Source of the DNA: JBKBUF01 sp046290815
GTDB taxonomy: Bacteria; Bacteroidota; Bacteroidia; Cytophagales; Cytophagaceae
Reading direction: 5' to 3'
Length of the DNA stretch: 10,689 nucleotides
Assembly: GCA_046290815.1 (NCBI GenBank)
Contig: JBKBUF010000057.1
Location: 1-10,689, forward strand
Notes under the pieces: generated by a model
Told to the model about the DNA's origin: nothing
What the model saw: the letters and a program-made list of their open reading frames with translations, nothing else
Database searches by the model: none
Shown here: positions 8,578 through 10,689 of the stretch, piece after piece
Layout: each line of letters begins with the position of its first letter
Numbering within the stretch: position 1 is the first letter of the stretch
Made by a program: the position numbers and the translations under genes

Positions 8578-9252
8578 ATGATTTTAAATTTCAGAAATAT
8601 TATTTTCTCTGCATTCATAGGTACACTTGTTGCCTGTTCACCGCAGTTTCATTCCTATAACCTTGCAAAGGAATATGCCAGCAGTCTTCATTACGAAGAA
8701 GGATACTCTGAAGAAAAAGGAGGAGGGCAGGAGGAAGATTCCAATGCCGGACTTGCAGGTATGATTGCCAAAAATTTTTACGGAGGAGATCTGAAGCGAG
8801 GCGGATTGTGGTTTGGCGGAGCAGATTTGTTTCTGGAGAAAGGCGATGTATTTGAAATAGAAGCAGAAAATGTTGGAGGTGATGCTGCTCCTTTCGGTGC
8901 TACTTTTCCTCCTATGGATTTTATCATTGAAGATGTGGTGATTAAAATTTCGGCAAGAGCACAGGGTAAAGATGGAAGCGAGCCGGAACTTCATTTGCAA
9001 ATGGATGATGCAAGCGGTAATCAGACTAATGCACAGCGTCCGTCAGTGAAAATCGAAAATTCCGAAGAATTCAAAGATTATTACTTCAGTTTGAAAGGAA
9101 TCTGGCAGCAAGAAGTTCCTAAGAAGGCAAAGGTAAATGGTGCAATGATTAATGGTATTAAGTTTTTTGTCAATCCCGGCCAGGATGGATTTTCAGGGAT
9201 GATTTACATCGAGGCTATTCAGATTGTACCGGCTTCCGAGATTGAGAAGTAA
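8578..9252 (+). CDS. Lipoprotein with carbohydrate-binding-like domain, 224 aa
   Basis: The ATG at 8578 is preferred to an upstream in-frame ATG at 8521 because the latter lies inside the preceding gene and would bury the lipoprotein signal. The chosen start gives MILNFRNIIFSAFIGT followed by LVAC (Cys 20). A purine stretch AAAGGA sits just upstream and the gap to the preceding stop is 7 bases. After a short Glu/Gly-rich linker (residues ~40-56, containing EEKGGGQEED), residues ~80-224 form one beta-sandwich whose end, INGIKFFVNPGQDGFSGMIY, closely resembles the last strands of galactose-binding-like CBM domains found in polysaccharide-degrading enzymes. It shares the late strand order of the preceding lipoprotein, so the two may be divergent relatives. 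It is the last gene of the operon, and no intrinsic terminator follows it. Predicted role: surface glycan binding; substrate unknown. Confidence 0.7.
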   Translation: MILNFRNIIFSAFIGTLVACSPQFHSYNLAKEYASSLHYEEGYSEEKGGGQEEDSNAGLAGMIAKNFYGGDLKRGGLWFGGADLFLEKGDVFEIEAENVGGDAAPFGATFPPMDFIIEDVVIKISARAQGKDGSEPELHLQMDDASGNQTNAQRPSVKIENSEEFKDYYFSLKGIWQQEVPKKAKVNGAMINGIKFFVNPGQDGFSGMIYIEAIQIVPASEIEK

Positions 9253-9494
9253 TAACAAACCTTCATGCTGAGAGGAGTCGAAGTCCTGGTAAATAATAAA
9301 GCTCGAAAGCCAAAAATACCGTCAGACTGAGCCGAGTCGAAGCCCTGGTAAATGATGAAGTTCGGAAGCTAAAACTAATTGTCAGGCTGAGCCTTTTTAA
9401 AAAGCAATATTCAATGACGGTTTAAAAATATTTCACGCAAAGTATCGCAAAGTAAAACGCAAAGAACCGCAAAGATTTATTTTGGTATTTTTAA

Positions 9495-9513
9495 GAAGGC
9501 AAAGGAAGCCTTC
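9495..9513. repeat. Hairpin GAAGGC / GCCTTC in copy 1
   Basis: GAAGGC (9495-9500), a 7-base loop AAAGGAA and GCCTTC (9508-9513) make a perfect 6-bp stem. The same stem recurs at 9777-9795 with a loop change only (AAAGAAA). There is no T tract, so it is not a classical terminator; it may mark transcript 3' ends or be part of the mobile repeat. Confidence 0.5.
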
Positions 9514-9538
9514 GGCTAAAGAAGGATAATACTCCACA

Positions 9539-9557
9539 GTTTCCATATTTAGGAAAC
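9539..9557. repeat. Hairpin GTTTCC / GGAAAC in copy 1
   Basis: GTTTCC (9539-9544) and GGAAAC (9552-9557) pair around ATATTTA. The duplicate copy at 9821-9839 is identical. It is short, and a role is not evident beyond being part of the duplicated module. Confidence 0.5.
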
Positions 9558-9601
9558 CTCTTATAAATTGTTAAATAATGAAGTTTGTAAGCTAAAACTA
9601 A

Positions 9602-9883
9602 CCGTCAGGCTGAGCGGAGTCGAAGCCCTGGTAAATGATGAAGTTCGGAAGCTAAAACTAATTGTCAGGCTGAGCCTTTTTAAAAAGCAATATTCAATGA
9701 CGGTTTAAAAATATTTCACCAAAGTATCGCAAAGTAAAACGCAAAGAACCGCAAAGATTTATTTTGGTATTTTTAAGAAGGCAAAGAAAGCCTTCGGCTA
9801 AAGAAAGATAATACTCCACAGTTTCCATATTTAGGAAACCTCTTATAAATTGTTAAATAATGAAGTTTGTAAGCTAAAACTAA
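9602..9883. repeat. Tandem duplication, copy 2 (282 bp)
   Basis: This is the second copy of the module, directly abutting the first. The first heptamer is degraded from CGCAAAG to CCAAAG by the one-base deletion, while the other three are intact at 9728, 9740 and 9750. Both hairpins keep their stems (9777-9795 and 9821-9839). One substitution falls in a hairpin loop, not in a stem. Another ~60-bp unit follows at 9886, so the duplication boundaries lie within or next to homologous short units, consistent with unequal recombination between them. Confidence 0.85.
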
Positions 9884-9946
9884 CCGTCAGGCTGAGCGGA
9901 GTCGAAGCCCTGGTAAATAATGAAGCTCGAAAGCTAACAATAACAA

Positions 9947-9967
9947 TCAGGCTGAGCGCCTGCCTGA
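9947..9967. repeat. Hairpin at the last repeat head
   Basis: TCAGGC (9947-9952) pairs with GCCTGA (9962-9967). An overlapping alternative stem, CAGGC/GCCTG, is also possible. It closes the repeat array just before the amylase promoter region. No T tract follows, so intrinsic termination is unlikely. Confidence 0.45.
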
Positions 9968-9988
9968 CGATACCGTTACCAAACATCA

Positions 9989-10007
9989 TAACATTTGACA
10001 AATGTTA
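9989..10007. promoter_or_regulatory. 19-bp palindrome, candidate operator of the amylase gene
   Basis: TAACATTTG-A-CAAATGTTA is a perfect inverted repeat with 9-bp arms around one central base. It overlaps the presumed -33 element (TTTG at 9994-9997), where a bound regulator would block or contact RNA polymerase. The arm length and single-base centre are typical of sites for dimeric regulators. No regulator is encoded nearby, so its identity is open; an alternative is chance in AT-rich DNA, which is less likely at this length. Confidence 0.55.
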
Positions 10008-10028
10008 AAATAGAAGCCGTAGAATTTG
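9994..10028 (+). promoter_or_regulatory. Candidate promoter of the amylase gene
   Basis: TTTG at 9994-9997 and TAGAATTTG at 10020-10028 are spaced 22 bases apart, resembling the Bacteroidota -33/-7 arrangement. They match the form of the candidate operon promoter at 322-355. The start point would lie near 10034, leaving a leader of about 25 bases before the ATG at 10059, which has an A-rich context and no Shine-Dalgarno sequence. Confidence 0.45.
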
Positions 10029-10572
10029 TGTAAAAGTCTCCTACTTAAAAACAATATTATGAAAAAGCACCTGCACCATCTCCTGGCAATTCTGCTCTTC
10101 ACCACCATTGCCTTCAATGCTTTCTCCCAGACCAAACAAACCTACTGGTGGAACGACATCGTATTCTATGAAGTCTTTGTAAGAAGCTTCAAAGACAGCG
10201 ACGGAGATGGCAAGGGCGACATTAAAGGTCTGATAGAAAAACTTGATTACCTCAACGACGGTGATCCTGCCACACATCATGATCTGGGTGTAAAAGGATT
10301 ATGGCTAATGCCTATTCAGGAGTCACCAAGTTATCACGGTTATGATGTAACAGATTACCGCAAGGTAGAACAGGATTACGGAACTAATGAAGATTTTAAA
10401 ACCCTCATCAGTGAAGCACATAAGAGAGGTATCAAAGTTATCATCGATCTTGTGATGAATCACACCTCCTCACAGCATCCCTGGTTTCAGCAGTCCATGA
10501 ATAGCAGTTCAGACAAGCGTAATTGGTATTTATGGGAAAATACCAAGCCGGCAGGTTTAGGTCCGTGGGGAC

Positions 10573-10597
10573 GTATCCCTACGACCAACTACATATT
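10573..10597 (+). repeat. 25-bp IS terminal inverted repeat (left)
   Basis: It begins GTATCCCTACGACC and is the exact reverse complement of 97-121. Its first base is exactly where amylase-like coding stops making sense, which independently fixes the IS boundary. Confidence 0.75.
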
Positions 10598-10610
10598 CCA
10601 TCTGAATTTA

Positions 10611-10628
10611 AGCAGAATTAATTTTGCT
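10611..10628. promoter_or_regulatory. Imperfect 18-bp palindrome upstream of the IS ORF
   Basis: AGCAGAATT followed by AATTTTGCT is an inverted repeat with a single mismatch (G-T in RNA). It sits between the terminal repeat and the IS ORF start. It could regulate IS expression or sequester the start region of any transcript reading in from the amylase promoter. Evidence is the symmetry only. Confidence 0.3.
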
Positions 10629-10641
10629 GCAAAAATTTTAT

Positions 10642-10689
10642 ATGGAAAAAAAGATGTATAAGCATATCCAAAACTGGAAAAGGAGTGGA
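10642..10689 (+). CDS. Start of an IS66-type accessory transposition protein (partial)
   Basis: Sixteen codons run to the window edge: MEKKMYKHIQNWKRSG. A lysine-rich start followed by an amphipathic helix ending in W-x-x-SG is the usual opening of IS66-family TnpA-type (Orf1) proteins, where it leads into a helix-turn-helix with a later FC and YW motif. It begins 69 bases inside the left IS end, as expected for the first gene of such an element. The call depends on a short stretch read by eye; the rest lies outside the window. Confidence 0.5.
   Translation, partial: MEKKMYKHIQNWKRSG

Larger units (their letters stand above)
9319..9601. repeat. Tandem duplication, copy 1 (283 bp)
   Basis: It is matched by 9602-9883 at a shift of 283, becoming 282 after one deleted base (G9437). 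By eye there are four substitutions and one indel over the whole length. Contents in order: one full ~60-bp unit, a truncated unit head, the palindrome CTTTTTAAAAAG, four CGCAAAG heptamers (9436-9474), two hairpins (9495-9513 and 9539-9557) and a unit tail. Such high similarity in non-coding DNA indicates a recent duplication. Confidence 0.85.
9262..9971. repeat. Interspersed ~60-bp REP-like units (about seven full or partial)
   Basis: The unit runs GTCAGGCTGAGCGGAGTCGA, then AGCCCTGGTAAATGATGAAG, then a tail like TTCGGAAGCTAAAACTAATT. Units begin at 9262 (degenerate), 9321, 9381 (head only), 9604, 9664 (head only), 9886 and 9946 (head only, ending in GCCTGCCTGA). Tail-only pieces lie at 9571-9603 and 9853-9885. 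CAGGCT and AGCCCTG within the head form a stem with one bulged base, so each unit can fold. Heads of this sequence are, from memory, common in Bacteroidota intergenic DNA. The array is not CRISPR: units are head-to-tail with no unique spacers. Confidence 0.75.
9253..10058. other. 806-bp gene-free repeat region between the operon and the amylase
   Basis: No ORF of plausible size exists on either strand. The stretch consists almost entirely of repeats: ~60-bp units near 9262-9971 and two copies of a 282/283-bp module that embeds them. From about 9972 it turns into the unique promoter region of the amylase gene. No T-tailed hairpin is present, so the end of the operon transcript is not defined by an obvious intrinsic terminator; the repeat hairpins may define the 3' end instead. 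Confidence 0.8.
10059..10661 (+). pseudogene. Secreted GH13 alpha-amylase, interrupted by an IS after codon 171
   Basis: The true start is the ATG at 10059 (not the in-frame GTG at 10026): it opens a signal peptide, MKKHLHHLLAILLF through FNAFSQ, cleaved near residue 23. The mature N-terminus is a clear GH13 (beta/alpha)8 start: VFYEVFVRSFKDSDGDGKGD (residues 35-54, the Asp-rich loop being a likely calcium site), LGVKGLWLMPI, YHGYDVTDY (92-100) and conserved region I, DLVMNH (130-135). GPWG at residues 168-171 is the last native sequence; base 10572 starts the next codon, and from 10573 the DNA is the IS end. The frame then runs 29 IS-derived codons to a TAA at 10659. Regions II-IV with the Asp nucleophile, Glu acid/base and third Asp are absent, so this fragment cannot be catalytic. 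Intact relatives are, from memory, roughly 500-570 aa. The gene would have hydrolysed alpha-1,4-glucans outside the cytoplasm. Confidence 0.85.
10573..10689 (+). mobile_element. Left end of an IS66-like insertion sequence (partial)
   Basis: It starts with the 25-bp terminal repeat, followed by a 44-base leader and an ORF start at 10642 that runs off the window. Insertion lies between bases 10572 and 10573, inside a GH13 codon just after GPWG. The candidate 8-bp target duplication is GTGGGGAC (10565-10572). Orientation is the same as that of the partial element at the left edge of the window. The family assignment rests on the short ORF and on the end structure; other IS families are not excluded. 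Confidence 0.65.

Noticed and set aside
9262..9971. Possible CRISPR array
   Set aside because: The repeats are ~60 bp units in head-to-tail contact with degenerate copies and a long duplication. There are no short constant repeats alternating with unique spacers, and no cas genes.
10572..10661. The in-frame tail after GPWG as a genuine divergent amylase C-terminus
   Set aside because: It begins exactly at a 25-bp repeat found inverted at the other window edge, lacks all later GH13 motifs, and overlaps a better ORF at 10642 in another frame.
1..10689. A small circular replicon carrying a single IS copy spanning the window ends
   Set aside because: A single insertion would place the same 8 bases on both sides, but the flanks are CCCCAAAC and GTGGGGAC. 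The amylase also does not resume after position 121.

Overview
The window looks like a Bacteroidota chromosome segment, probably from the Cytophagia/Chitinophagia/Flavobacteriia side of the phylum. Four things point there: a large exported protein with a type IX secretion (T9SS) C-terminal sorting domain, an SprB-type repeat, A-rich leaders without Shine-Dalgarno sequences, and candidate promoters resembling the Bacteroidota TTG / TAnnTTTG type. Its short intergenic repeats (CAGGCTGAGCGGAGTCGAAG and CGCAAAG) are also of a kind I associate with this phylum. All functional calls rest on reading motifs, not on database searches.

Layout. Bases 1-121 appear to be the right end of an insertion sequence, closing with a 25-bp terminal repeat at 97-121. 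A leader with a candidate promoter (322-355) follows. Then five closely packed plus-strand genes run from 404 to 9252: a 1075-aa T9SS-exported multidomain surface protein; a 706-aa and a 579-aa predicted outer-membrane beta-barrel protein, joined by a 1-base stop/start overlap; and two lipoproteins with carbohydrate-binding-like beta-sandwich domains. Bases 9253-10058 contain no gene. They hold about seven full or partial copies of a ~60-bp REP-like unit and a 282/283-bp tandem duplication. Next comes a 19-bp near-perfect palindrome overlapping a candidate promoter, then the first 171 codons of a secreted GH13 alpha-amylase.

The amylase is broken at 10572/10573. The sequence switches there to the exact reverse complement of the repeat at 97-121, followed at 10642 by the first 16 codons of an ORF resembling an IS66-type accessory transposition protein. 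The window is therefore bounded by two ends of what seems to be the same IS, in the same orientation: a right end on the left and a left end on the right. This could be a composite-transposon-like arrangement, or simply a contig that stops where it meets a multicopy IS.

Working together (inference). The five-gene block encodes only cell-surface components: an exported adhesin-like protein, two plug-less barrels and two lipid-anchored binding proteins. It contains no SusC/SusD pair. With an amylase next door, it is a candidate non-Sus glycan-binding or surface-attachment system. No substrate can be assigned from the sequence.
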